Assembly (NCBI GenBank): GCA_905204635.1
Contig: CAJLAN010000003.1
Coordinates: forward strand, 1-25,405
DNA: 25,405 nt
Origin: an uncultured Collinsella sp.
Lineage (GTDB): Bacteria; Actinomycetota; Coriobacteriia; Coriobacteriales; Coriobacteriaceae
Direction: 5' to 3'
Positions 14,676 to 22,499 of this stretch are shown piece by piece. The notes below the pieces were generated by a model. The model saw only the letters and a list, made by a program, of their open reading frames with translations. It had not been told where the DNA came from and ran no database searches. Numbering within the stretch: the stretch's first letter is position 1; the number at the start of each line of letters is the position of its first letter. Made by a program: the position numbers and the translations under genes.

Positions 14676-16277
14676 TTAGCCCAGACGCGGGAACAGCGGA
14701 TCGCCCTTCTCGACGGGCTGACCACCAGCAAGCAGGCCCCAAGCGCAAATGCCCTTGAGGTCGTCGCTCGCGGCCTCGTCCTCGCAGGACAGGCGGCGCA
14801 GAGCCTCGGCAGAAGTCTGGGGCATGAGCGGCATCAGCAGGTGAGCGGCAATGCGGATGGCCTCGAGCAGGTTGTAGATCACAAACGCCAGCTCGTCAGC
14901 CTTGGCCTCGTCCTTGGCAAGTGCCCAAGGCTCGGAGTCCTCGATGTAGTGGTTGGCGGCATGGATGAGCTCCATGACCTCGTCCTTGGCTCCGCCGTAA
15001 TCGAGCACGTCCATCTTGGCCATGTAGCGCTCGACCAGGCCATCGGCGATCTTTGCCAGCGGGTTGTCGAACGCATCGAACGATGCGGGCTTGGCGGGCG
15101 CGCAACCATCAAAGTACTTGCCGCTCATGTTGAGCGAACGCGAGATAAGGTTGCCCCAGCTGTTGGCCAGGTCGGCGTTGTAGACCTGCTCCATGCGATC
15201 GAAGCTGATGGCACCGTCGGTGCCGGGGACGACGTCGGTCATAAAGTAGTAGCGATAGCCCTCGACGCCCAACATGTCGATAACGTCCTGCGGAGCGATG
15301 GCGTTGCCGCGGCTCTTGGACATCTTCTCGGCCTTGCCGGTCTCGGCATTGCGCACGGTCAGGAAGCCGTGGGCAAAGACGTGCTCGGGCAGGGCCTCGC
15401 CGATGGCCATGAGCATGGCGGGCCAAATGACGCAGTGGAAGCGGATGATGTCCTTGCCCACGATGTGGAACTGCGCGGGCCAGCGATAGGCCAGCTCGGC
15501 ACGCGCCTCGTCGGTGTCGACACCGTAGCCGACGGCCGTCATATAGTTGAGCAGCGCATCGAACCACACGTAGGTCACGTGACCCTCGTCAAACGGGACC
15601 TGAATGCCCCAGTCAAAGCTCGTACGGCTCACGGAAAGGTCATTAAGGCCGCCCTCGACAAAGCTACGTACCTCGTTCATGCGGAACGCAGGCTCGACAA
15701 AGTCGGGGTGCTCGTCGTAAAGCTTGAGCAGCTTGTCCTGGAAAGCGGAAAGCTTAAAGAAGTAGGACTCCTCCTGCACGCGCTCAAGCGGACGGTGGCA
15801 GTCGGGGCACAGGTGCTGGCCGACGCTGCCGTACTCCTCGTCGCCCTTCTGGACCTGCGTATCGGTGAAGTAGGTCTCGTCAGGCACGCAATACCAACCG
15901 TCGTAGCTGCCCTTATACAGGTAGCCGGACTCCTTCATGCGCTCCCACAGGTACTGCACGGCATGATGCTGGCGCGGCTCGGTGGTGCGGATGAAGTCGT
16001 CGTTGGAGATCTCGAGCTTGCTCCAAAGCTCCTTGAAGTGCGGAGCCTGGCTGTCGGTCCACTCCTGCGGCGTCATGTTGTGCTTGGCTGCGGCCTCGGC
16101 GACCTTCTCGCCGTGCTCGTCCATGCCGGTCAGGAACTTGACGTTATAGCCGGCGGAGCGACGATAACGGGCCTGAACGTCGGCGATGATGGTGGAATAA
16201 GCCGTGCCCAGGTGCGGATCGGCGTTGACGTAGTAGATGGGCGTCGTGATAAAGAACGAAGGCTTGCTTTGATCCAT
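14676..16277 (-). CDS. metG: Methionyl-tRNA synthetase
   Basis: A 533-residue class I aminoacyl-tRNA synthetase that charges tRNA-Met. The HIGH-type motif is HLGT (22-25), the KMSKS loop is at 318-322, and a zinc-binding insertion is marked by C130 and CPDC (157-160). The anticodon-binding helical domain follows, ending near residue 525. It lacks the C-terminal EMAP-like tRNA-binding domain found in longer homologues (about 650 residues), so it is the short form. GGAGG lies nine bases before the ATG. It follows rsmI after a 69-base gap on the same strand. Confidence 0.97.
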   Translation of the reverse strand: MDQSKPSFFITTPIYYVNADPHLGTAYSTIIADVQARYRRSAGYNVKFLTGMDEHGEKVAEAAAKHNMTPQEWTDSQAPHFKELWSKLEISNDDFIRTTEPRQHHAVQYLWERMKESGYLYKGSYDGWYCVPDETYFTDTQVQKGDEEYGSVGQHLCPDCHRPLERVQEESYFFKLSAFQDKLLKLYDEHPDFVEPAFRMNEVRSFVEGGLNDLSVSRTSFDWGIQVPFDEGHVTYVWFDALLNYMTAVGYGVDTDEARAELAYRWPAQFHIVGKDIIRFHCVIWPAMLMAIGEALPEHVFAHGFLTVRNAETGKAEKMSKSRGNAIAPQDVIDMLGVEGYRYYFMTDVVPGTDGAISFDRMEQVYNADLANSWGNLISRSLNMSGKYFDGCAPAKPASFDAFDNPLAKIADGLVERYMAKMDVLDYGGAKDEVMELIHAANHYIEDSEPWALAKDEAKADELAFVIYNLLEAIRIAAHLLMPLMPQTSAEALRRLSCEDEAASDDLKGICAWGLLAGGQPVEKGDPLFPRLG

Positions 16278-16346
16278 GGGGTTTGTCCTCCAGAAAAACG
16301 TTGCATACAGAGGATGATTCTAGCGCAAGGGCTGGATATCCTCCAT

Positions 16347-17225
16347 CTATTGCATATCGAGCACCATGGCATAGACATCGCGCTTGCGGCGCGAATACTT
16401 CTGAGACAGGCGCTTGGCCACCGCAGAGGCGGGCTCCCCCTCCTCGAGCGCGGCGCGGATATCCTCGCGCAGGGCCTCGTCGGGATCCGCTGCCGCGGCG
16501 CCAACCGGCACGATACCGGCCTCCTCATCCTCGCTCGGCGGCGCGATGACCAGCGCAATCTCGCCCTTTACCTCGCCGCGAGCACGCAGCTCCTCGGCAA
16601 GCTGAGCAGCGGGCCCGCGCAAGACCTCCTCGTGCAGCTTGGTGAGTTCGCGGCAGACGGCAACCTCACGCTGGGGAAAGACCTCCGCCACGGCCTCGAG
16701 CGTCGCCACGATGCGATGTGGAGACTCGTAGAAGATGAGTGCGCCGGGCACCACGGCAAGGCGCTGTAAACGGCGCACGCGGTCGCCGTGCTTTCGGCCC
16801 AAAAAGCCCTCGAAGAAAAAATGCTCGCAGGGAATGCCGGACGAAACGAGCGCCGTGACGCAAGCAGAGGGCCCGGGAATAACTTCGACGGGCACATCGG
16901 CCTCACGCGCCGCCTCGACCAGCGCCTGGCCGGGATCGGACACGCTCGGCATGCCGGCGTCCGAGGCAAAGGCGAGGGTCTCCCCCGCCAGCAGACGGTC
17001 GACCAGGCCGGCGGCGCGGTTGGCGATCACATTCTCGTCGCAACGGACAAGCGGCTTGGAAATGCCCAGGTGCATCAGCAGCTTTGACGTCACACGCGTG
17101 TCTTCGCAGCAGATGACATCGGCAGCGGCAAAGGCTTCGCCAACGCGCGGGGACAGGTCGCCCAGGTTGCCGATGGGCGTGCCGACCACATAGAGTTTGC
17201 CCGTATGGGCGCTGTTTTGCGTCAT
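16347..17225 (-). CDS. rsmI: 16S rRNA (cytidine-1402-2'-O)-methyltransferase
   Basis: A 292-residue tetrapyrrole-methylase-fold enzyme that 2'-O-methylates C1402 in the decoding centre of 16S rRNA using S-adenosylmethionine. The diagnostic blocks GTPIGNL (15-21), EDTR (41-44), SDAGMPSVSDPG (88-99), IPGPSA (116-121) and FYESPHR (165-171) are all present. The start ATG at 17225 lies six bases after the stop of the GH5-like gene and has only a weak AGG upstream, so it probably depends on translational coupling. The C-terminal 60 residues carry a low-complexity acidic stretch (PPSEDEEAG) before a helical tail. Confidence 0.95.
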   Translation of the reverse strand: MTQNSAHTGKLYVVGTPIGNLGDLSPRVGEAFAAADVICCEDTRVTSKLLMHLGISKPLVRCDENVIANRAAGLVDRLLAGETLAFASDAGMPSVSDPGQALVEAAREADVPVEVIPGPSACVTALVSSGIPCEHFFFEGFLGRKHGDRVRRLQRLAVVPGALIFYESPHRIVATLEAVAEVFPQREVAVCRELTKLHEEVLRGPAAQLAEELRARGEVKGEIALVIAPPSEDEEAGIVPVGAAAADPDEALREDIRAALEEGEPASAVAKRLSQKYSRRKRDVYAMVLDMQ

Positions 17226-17231
17226 ATCAAC

Positions 17232-18293
17232 CTATTCAATCATGCCGCGCTCGAGCGTACCGAGCGCCGCGCGGGCGTCCCATGCTGCAATGCGCTTCTC
17301 GGTCTTCCACGTTTGGAAGAACCAACCGGCAGCCGGTGCAAACGAAGCCAGCTGATTGGCGATAAACACGCGCTCGTAGGCATTGCGGCCTTCGGGCGTA
17401 ACCGACGAGTTGGCAAAAATCGCCGCGCCCGACCATTCGCCCACCAGCACGGGGAACCCAGTCGAAATCGCTTCTTTAAGCTCGCGCTTGTTACGGGAAA
17501 TCGCCGTCGTCAGCCCGCGGGGGCTCGTGATATCGAGCGCATACTCGTCGCGGTAATGGTACAGGTGAAGGTCCATGTAGACGTTCTTGTACTTGGCGCC
17601 GCGCATAAAATGCTTCCACTCGCTGGGATGCCCCGAAGACGAAAAGACGACGATCTTATCCTCGGGCATATACGAACGGACGAGCTCGTAGGCATCGCGA
17701 TAGAAATTGCGCAGGTAGTGAGCCGGAATGCCATCCGTCATGGCAAAGAGACTCTTGCGGACACTCATCTGCGGCGTATCCAGCAGCTCAATGCCCAGCA
17801 GGCTCTCGGCCTCGCCGTAACGCTCGGCCAAGCGCTCGAGCACGTCGAGTGCGACATGGCGGCCGTTAGTGGACGAATGCCACTCGGCAACAGCCTCCGG
17901 CGTGGCGGGCGAATCGTTGGAATCGCCCTGGCCACCGGGCACAGTTGCCAGGTCAAGCAGCACGCGAATGTTGTACTTGGCAGCCCACTCAATCGCGCGG
18001 TCGATGTAATCGACAACCGAGATGTAGGAGGCATCGGACTCCTGTGAGCCAAAGGCATACCAAGGCACCGGCAGGCGCACGGCGTTGAGACCGATCTGCG
18101 CCATGCGACGGAAATCATCCTCGCTCACAAACGTCTCGTAATGACGGCGCATGCGCTCGTTATAGGCGGCGGTGCCCATGGCCTCCTGCAGCTCGGCCGC
18201 ATTGGATGCACCGGTCGCCGCGTATAGCGACGGGGTCACCCAAGGCTCGGGAATAAACCAGCCAGAGAGATTAACGCCGAGTATCCTCTCCAT
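17232..18293 (-). CDS. GH5-like glycoside hydrolase homologue lacking the acid/base Glu
   Basis: A 353-residue TIM-barrel protein resembling family 5 exo-beta-glucanases. Family landmarks are GVNLSGWF near the N-terminus, GLNAVRLPVPW (68-78), HLYHY (243-247), the nucleophile Glu in VGEWS (E286) and GWFFQTWKTE near the end. The acid/base position, normally Asn-Glu-Pro, reads Asp-Thr-Pro (172-174), so classical retaining hydrolysis should fail; it may bind glycans, be a transglycosidase with altered chemistry, or be inactive. There is no signal peptide, so it is cytoplasmic. The ATG at 18293 is chosen because AAGGGGG lies about six bases upstream; the frame stays open far upstream only because it runs through the hairpin repeats. 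It is coupled to rsmI with a six-base gap. Confidence 0.75.
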   Translation of the reverse strand: MERILGVNLSGWFIPEPWVTPSLYAATGASNAAELQEAMGTAAYNERMRRHYETFVSEDDFRRMAQIGLNAVRLPVPWYAFGSQESDASYISVVDYIDRAIEWAAKYNIRVLLDLATVPGGQGDSNDSPATPEAVAEWHSSTNGRHVALDVLERLAERYGEAESLLGIELLDTPQMSVRKSLFAMTDGIPAHYLRNFYRDAYELVRSYMPEDKIVVFSSSGHPSEWKHFMRGAKYKNVYMDLHLYHYRDEYALDITSPRGLTTAISRNKRELKEAISTGFPVLVGEWSGAAIFANSSVTPEGRNAYERVFIANQLASFAPAAGWFFQTWKTEKRIAAWDARAALGTLERGMIE

Positions 18294-18481
18294 CACTGCC
18301 CCCTTCGGATCGTGCAGCCCGAGCCTGCATCGTATTGCATAGGAAAAGTATCGTTTTGAGTATACCCGCGCGTGCGGACAGACGACCGAACGGTCTGTAA
18401 AGTGGCGCAAAAGCGGGAGGAATGTCTGAGCGGGCCCGAGATGGCGCGCCGAGATGTGCACGCACGTCGGAAGTACGCGCC

Positions 18482-18651
18482 GGAAAGCGCATCCCGTTCT
18501 GAGCGCGGGATCTGGGACGCAGTTTCCGCCAAAGACCGCAAAAGGAAAGCACATCCCATTCTGACGCCGGATTCCGGGTCGCGCTTTCCCAAGCGGCCTC
18601 AAAGCGGAAAACGCATCCCACTCTGAAGCCAAATTCCGGGACGCAGTTTCG
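18482..18651. repeat. Three tandem hairpin repeats with a 62-bp period
   Basis: Units begin at 18482, 18544 and 18606. Each is a 46-bp imperfect palindrome (GGAAAnCnCATCCC ... GGGnCGCnnTTTCC) followed by a 16-bp purine-rich spacer; the third is slightly degraded at its end. Each unit can fold into a stem of about 14 bp. Identity between units is highest in the outer arms and low in the centre, which fits conservation of structure. They lie in the 412-base gap between the GH5-like gene and tRNA-Phe. The rest of that gap (18294-18481) should hold the GH5 promoter, which I could not place, and shows no gene. Confidence 0.8.
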
Positions 18652-18663
18652 CAGAGCCCTCGA

Positions 18664-18694
18664 TAAAAGAAAAGGACCCCTTTGCAGAGGTCCT
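18664..18694 (-). terminator. Terminator of tRNA-Phe
   Basis: On the minus strand AGGACCTCT and AGGGGTCCT form a 9-bp stem (one G-U) closed by a GCAA tetraloop and followed by TTTTCTTTT. It is 13 bases past the tRNA. Confidence 0.9.
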
Positions 18695-18707
18695 AGTCAA
18701 TTCAAGG

Positions 18708-18780
<73 letters not shown>

Positions 18781-18812
18781 ATTTGAGGTGTGCCTTGTTT
18801 CAAGGCTTGATT

Positions 18813-18840
18813 AGTATAACCAAGGACGCGTTCCGGTCAA
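18813..18840 (-). promoter_or_regulatory. Promoter of tRNA-Phe
   Basis: On the minus strand TTGACC (18840-18835) and TATACT (18818-18813) are separated by 16 bases, both near consensus. The mature tRNA starts about 32 bases after the -10 box, so a short leader must be removed by RNase P. Confidence 0.8.
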
Positions 18841-18903
18841 CCGAGAATTTTAAAAAAGTTTTTGAGCACAGCCTCGGTTCTATAAATCGGCACGTCAGAG
18901 GCA

Positions 18904-19191
18904 TCAGCCGGCAGCAAGAAGTTTTTCGCTCAGAGCCGCACGGGCAAACTCACTTGGCGTCATCCCCTCGGCAGCCGCCCGTCGACGAATGGCCTCCTTC
19001 ATTCCCAGAGGAATCTTGACCGACAGCGTTGCCGTCCCCTCACCTGAGAGCGGGGGCCGTCCACGCACGATCCCACCAACGGTGTGTTCGCCATCCGGAA
19101 ACTCTCCGCGCTCGTACGACTCGCACCACGCGTCAATCATTTCATCCGTTACAACCTGACCATTAGCGGCCGTATACGTCTTGCCCATCAT
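18904..19191 (-). CDS. Ribbon-helix-helix protein, putative antitoxin
   Basis: A 95-residue protein whose C-terminal half (about 54-93) fits a ribbon-helix-helix (CopG-like) DNA-binding domain: a short strand TATLSVKIP, helix MKEAIRRRAAAEG, and TPSEFARAALSEKL. The N-terminal half (MIDAWCESYERGEFP and an acidic stretch) would be the toxin-contacting region. It starts with two consecutive ATG codons (19191 and 19188); the first overlaps the partner's stop (ATGA), while the second is better spaced from AGAGGGG. It lies directly downstream of a small basic protein, the order seen in BrnT/BrnA-like modules, and is likely to repress the shared promoter. There is no obvious terminator before tRNA-Phe. 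Confidence 0.7.
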   Translation of the reverse strand: MMGKTYTAANGQVVTDEMIDAWCESYERGEFPDGEHTVGGIVRGRPPLSGEGTATLSVKIPLGMKEAIRRRAAAEGMTPSEFARAALSEKLLAAG

Positions 19192-19454
19192 CGACCCCTC
19201 TGCCGAGCTCGCTCGATCTCTTGCCAGAATTTCTTCTGAACCGGAGACAGGGCATGAATAATGAGCCATCCACGAATTAGTTCGACCGCAACAAGTTCCA
19301 CACTTTGACCATCTGGAAGCCATCCAATGGCAAGCCATCTCGGCGGCTCGTCCTCCGACTCGCGGCGAATGCACTCAGTAACCGCGAACCAGGCACCAAG
19401 CACCTGCTTTTCCGTCAAGTGTTTTTTGGCGTTCGGATGGATCTCAACATCCAT
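19188..19454 (-). CDS. Small protein, putative toxin of a type II pair
   Basis: An 88-residue protein that I do not place in a named family with certainty. It begins MDVEIHPNAKKH, has a strand-rich centre (RWLAIGWLPDGQSVELVAVEL) and an IIHALSP segment before a basic C-terminal helix. This layout recalls short actinobacterial BrnT/RelE-like proteins that end in a conserved I-x-HA motif and are paired with ribbon-helix-helix partners. GGAGGAG lies seven to nine bases before the ATG. The gene has its own promoter with a dyad overlapping the -10 box and overlaps the next gene by four bases. A toxin role, probably as an RNase, is inferred from size, partner and context. Confidence 0.6.
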   Translation of the reverse strand: MDVEIHPNAKKHLTEKQVLGAWFAVTECIRRESEDEPPRWLAIGWLPDGQSVELVAVELIRGWLIIHALSPVQKKFWQEIERARQRGR

Positions 19455-19479
19455 GCATCTTCTCCTCCATCTTACCCAA

Positions 19480-19509
19480 TTTCGTATGACGAAAGTCCGC
19501 CGTCGTCAA
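19480..19509 (-). promoter_or_regulatory. Promoter and operator-like dyad of the putative toxin-antitoxin pair
   Basis: On the minus strand TTGACG (19509-19504) and TACGAA (19486-19481) are separated by 17 bases. A perfect inverted repeat, TTTCGT-N3-ACGAAA (19480-19494), covers the -10 box and part of the spacer. That placement suits repression by the ribbon-helix-helix partner. Confidence 0.6.
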
Positions 19510-19513
19510 TCTC

Positions 19514-19873
19514 TTACGCCGGCACTTGTTGGAGGGTGGGAGGTGTAGCGAGGATTGAAGGGCGTTCCAATACCGCCCAGGCACCGGGACAGGAACACAT
19601 GTGCCAAGGACGGACGTTTTCGTAGCGCGCGAGGATATTGCCGTCGCGATTGATGAAGGCGATGTCGATGGGATAGGCCATAAAACACGTATGGACCGAA
19701 GAGCAGCGTGGAAACGCCATGACGAGCGGCAAGCCGTTGGCGGCAACCGGACGCCGTCCCAGCATGCCGCGCAGGCGCATGACAAACGACTCCGCTACCA
19801 CAAACTCGGCCGGCGTCCAACCCAGCCTATTGAGTGCCCGCGCGTAGGCGATGTAGGACGAGACCGCGGTCAC
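19514..19873 (-). CDS. DUF192-family protein at the end of the Tad operon
   Basis: A 119-residue protein with a clear DUF192 domain: RLRGMLGR, a CSSVHTCFMAYPIDIAFI core, and the terminal WAVLE. The family is a small beta-barrel fold with no established biochemical activity; some members are secreted, but no signal peptide is visible here. The GTG start at 19873 is chosen because it overlaps the upstream TadE stop by four bases (GTGA) with GGGGGTGG just before it; an open frame continues upstream through the TadE gene but is a shadow. It is the last gene of the Tad cluster. A role in pilus biogenesis is suggested only by position. Confidence 0.8.
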   Translation of the reverse strand: MTAVSSYIAYARALNRLGWTPAEFVVAESFVMRLRGMLGRRPVAANGLPLVMAFPRCSSVHTCFMAYPIDIAFINRDGNILARYENVRPWHMCSCPGAWAVLERPSILATPPTLQQVPA

Positions 19874-20346
19874 ATGACCACCCCCGGGCGCCACGGATCG
19901 ACCGTCACCGCGCGCTCGTGCGACAACGTTGTCGGCGCCCCCAGCGGAACGCCAGCGATGCTGAGAGAAGTCGGCCACGGCTCATAGTGCATGATGCAGG
20001 TGTAGGTCCTAAACGTACCGGATAGGGAGAGCAGGCCACCATCCGATGCCTCCGCGCCTTGCTCGCTCGACACTTCGATCTGCAAGTCATAGCCTTCCAT
20101 GGCATTCAGAATTTGAGTCTGGACCGTCGCCGAGGCATCGGCAGAGCTTTCGTCGCCCTCCCCCTCCGACGCCACGGCGTGCGCCAACACGATGTCGGGT
20201 ACCACGCGGTCGAAGCGCGCGACAGCGCTGGCAAAGATCATGACGTTGTACACGATGAGTGCCAGCACCAGCAAAACGGGCGTAACCACCGCCATCTCCA
20301 CCGTCGCTTGGGCGCGCTCCTCGCGCAGACGCATGCGGATACTCAT
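19870..20346 (-). CDS. TadE-like pseudopilin (second copy)
   Basis: A 158-residue minor pseudopilin of the Tad/Flp pilus. The N-terminus carries a basic leader and the processing site ERA-QATVE (predicted cut after A12, Glu at +5), directly followed by one membrane helix (about 18-42) and a periplasmic or surface domain of about 115 residues. Such TadE proteins are processed by the prepilin peptidase and are needed for pilus assembly. The ATG at 20346 shares one base with the stop codon of the TadG-like gene (TAATG), so the two are coupled. The external domain has a single Cys. Confidence 0.85.
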   Translation of the reverse strand: MSIRMRLREERAQATVEMAVVTPVLLVLALIVYNVMIFASAVARFDRVVPDIVLAHAVASEGEGDESSADASATVQTQILNAMEGYDLQIEVSSEQGAEASDGGLLSLSGTFRTYTCIMHYEPWPTSLSIAGVPLGAPTTLSHERAVTVDPWRPGVVM

Positions 20347-22499
20347 TACGACCCACCGCCCAGAGCGCCAACCAGCGTGGCGACATCGACGGTGAGTGGG
20401 ATGGAGCCGCCGCCGGGCAGAGGAATCTCCGCAAGCGTGAGCACCGTACCGCTAATGGTGCGTTCGACTTGATATTCCAACGCCTCGCAAAGCGCCTTGG
20501 GATCGGTCACGCCCAACGGAATACCTCGCAGTTTGTCTTGTGCTTGAGAGAGACCCGCAATGTCAGACCCCGGGCTCTTAATGACGTTGGCGGAATCGGT
20601 CAGCACCGGCTTTCGCAGGCGCAAGTCGCACGGTTCCAGACCCAACGCCGCCACGGACGCCGAAACGGTATCGCCGAGCCACGATGCGATGGAGCCCAAC
20701 GCGCCGCTGCCCCCTCCTAGGTCTTTAATCATCTCGTCCATAAGTTCGTCGGCCGAACCTTGGATGTCTCCGTATCCCACAAGCAGCCGTCCCCAAACAT
20801 CCATGACGCCGTCGAGTACGCCGGCAACGCCGCCCGAGCGTTCCTTCAATGTCGAGAAAAATCGCGAAAGCACGTTGTTTTGCGCCGTCGTCTCATCGGG
20901 CGCCAGCACCGCGGCAGAAATAGCACCGCGATCGCCAAGCCTGACTGCCGTGTTAAACGAAGAGTTGAGCTCGTCGGGGCTCGAGATGGCACCCGAAACC
21001 GCAAAGGCGACCACGCCGTTGCGACCGGGCGGAGCGATACGCGGACGCTCGCCCGAAAGCGCTTTAATGGCCTGGTCAAACGCATTGCCCGCACGGTCGG
21101 CCTCATCCTCGGTCTGACGCATGAGCTCAAGCTCTTTGTTCCGACGTTTGACGTATTCCTCCAAGGCCTTTTTGAACTCGTCGAAGTGATATTCGAAGCC
21201 GTTTTCGATGAACGACGGCGGCATGAGGGCGCGACCCAGGGTGACCACGTCGAATTCGCACTTATCGCATACATCGTGTCCGTCGTAATCGACAACGGAT
21301 GCCAACCCACCCGGCGATCCACTCTTATAGTTAGGACATTCGGTCCCATAGTGCAGGTACGTCTTGTCGCCGTTGGTACTTGTAGGCCACATGACATCGG
21401 TGTAGAGCTGGGTTCCCTTCACCTCGCCCGGCGTGCGCGGCAGGAATGGGATCTGAGACGAAATTTTTTCACCATCGTCTTCAATGTATGAGTGTTCGAG
21501 TTCTTCAATTGCATAGATGTAGAACGTTTTCCGCGCGACGGACTCGGCCTCCATCTTCGTGCTCGAGCCTTGAGACTTTTCATTCGCTAGGCGCCGATGG
21601 TAATAGGCCTTCGCTCGGTTGAGGGCAACCTGCGGCTCCCATGTGATACTCGAGGCATAGTGTGGATTCTCAATATCCGAAAGCTTTGCCAGACTCCCCG
21701 CGCGCTCCCACATACATGAGTACCTACCAACCGCGCTCTCATCCGACCCGCCACAGTCCGCAAGCCAGGCGCGCTCCTTTGCCTTCGCCGTCTCCTCCGA
21801 GGCCTTCCGCAGCTCCTCGGCCGCACGCTCTAAATCATCTGATGTGTCTTTAATGATATCGGTCGAGATCTCGGACCCTTTGAGCGCGGCGAAGTCCGAT
21901 TCGGATGTCCTGGGCACGGCAAGCGCCGTACCGGTATAGGCCACACTATCGGTATCCTGCGCCGACACCGCCCGCGTGGCACGCGCGGCAATCAGATACG
22001 GCAGAGCCGTCTCGATTTTCTGCAAGCCTTCCGATGCGCTTTTGGCAAACTTGTTGCGCGTTTTAATGATCTCAATCCCGGTGTCGACCATATTGCCGGC
22101 AACTGGTTCGGCACCCGGGATGAGGATGGCGACCAGGCCCGTCCCGATCGTGGCAAACCCCGCCAGGCCCAAACTCAAGATGCTCGCATCAACCACCGTG
22201 GCAGCCGTGTGATAGGACGACACTACGTTGGCACCCGCCAGCGCGCCGCTATCGGCCGCCACCTGAGTATCACCGGCACGCGACATGCTCCATATCGCCG
22301 CGGTCGACGAAAACAACAACGTGAGCACCACTAGGATGACCACGGCAGAAGAAAGCGTGGTATAGGCGCCGTCTTCGATAAACAGATCAACACCGGCGCG
22401 GCCCATAAAGCCGCCTCGCTTGCGATGGCAGCTCGGACGGCGCGTCAAAACGCATCTAGACCAGAAACGCTTAATCCCATGCAGCAATCCACGAATCAT
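20346..22499 (-). CDS. TadG-like large pilus-associated membrane protein
   Basis: A 717-residue protein with a basic N-terminus, one membrane helix (about 51-70, after EDGAYTTLSSA) and a large outer domain. After the helix, RAGDTQVAADSGALAGA fits TadG-like proteins, whose family region includes A-D-A-x-A-L-A-like helices. Residues about 215-245 are charged and likely a coiled coil, and C388, C411 and C414 (ECPN...CDKC) with H383 form a possible metal or disulphide site. The ATG at 22499 is chosen because GGAGG lies six bases upstream; it overlaps the preceding TadE gene by 29 bases. TadG proteins help anchor or assemble the Flp pilus at the cell envelope. The central region is not recognised. 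Confidence 0.75.
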   Translation of the reverse strand: MIRGLLHGIKRFWSRCVLTRRPSCHRKRGGFMGRAGVDLFIEDGAYTTLSSAVVILVVLTLLFSSTAAIWSMSRAGDTQVAADSGALAGANVVSSYHTAATVVDASILSLGLAGFATIGTGLVAILIPGAEPVAGNMVDTGIEIIKTRNKFAKSASEGLQKIETALPYLIAARATRAVSAQDTDSVAYTGTALAVPRTSESDFAALKGSEISTDIIKDTSDDLERAAEELRKASEETAKAKERAWLADCGGSDESAVGRYSCMWERAGSLAKLSDIENPHYASSITWEPQVALNRAKAYYHRRLANEKSQGSSTKMEAESVARKTFYIYAIEELEHSYIEDDGEKISSQIPFLPRTPGEVKGTQLYTDVMWPTSTNGDKTYLHYGTECPNYKSGSPGGLASVVDYDGHDVCDKCEFDVVTLGRALMPPSFIENGFEYHFDEFKKALEEYVKRRNKELELMRQTEDEADRAGNAFDQAIKALSGERPRIAPPGRNGVVAFAVSGAISSPDELNSSFNTAVRLGDRGAISAAVLAPDETTAQNNVLSRFFSTLKERSGGVAGVLDGVMDVWGRLLVGYGDIQGSADELMDEMIKDLGGGSGALGSIASWLGDTVSASVAALGLEPCDLRLRKPVLTDSANVIKSPGSDIAGLSQAQDKLRGIPLGVTDPKALCEALEYQVERTISGTVLTLAEIPLPGGGSIPLTVDVATLVGALGGGS

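Noticed and set aside
16278..16346. T-box or other leader ahead of metG
   Set aside because: The 69-base gap is too short for a T-box, and no specifier or antiterminator structure is visible.
14613..16769. A 718-codon open frame on the plus strand
   Set aside because: It is exactly antisense to metG and rsmI, has no ribosome site, and its residue content (His/Leu/Val/Asp-rich) is typical of a codon-mirrored shadow in GC-rich DNA.
18294..18632. N-terminal extension of the GH5-like frame through the hairpin repeats
   Set aside because: The extension is made of repeat-derived residues, and a good ribosome site lies just before the ATG at 18293.
18482..18651. CRISPR array
   Set aside because: The repeats are long palindromes with related 16-bp spacers; there is no leader and no cas gene.
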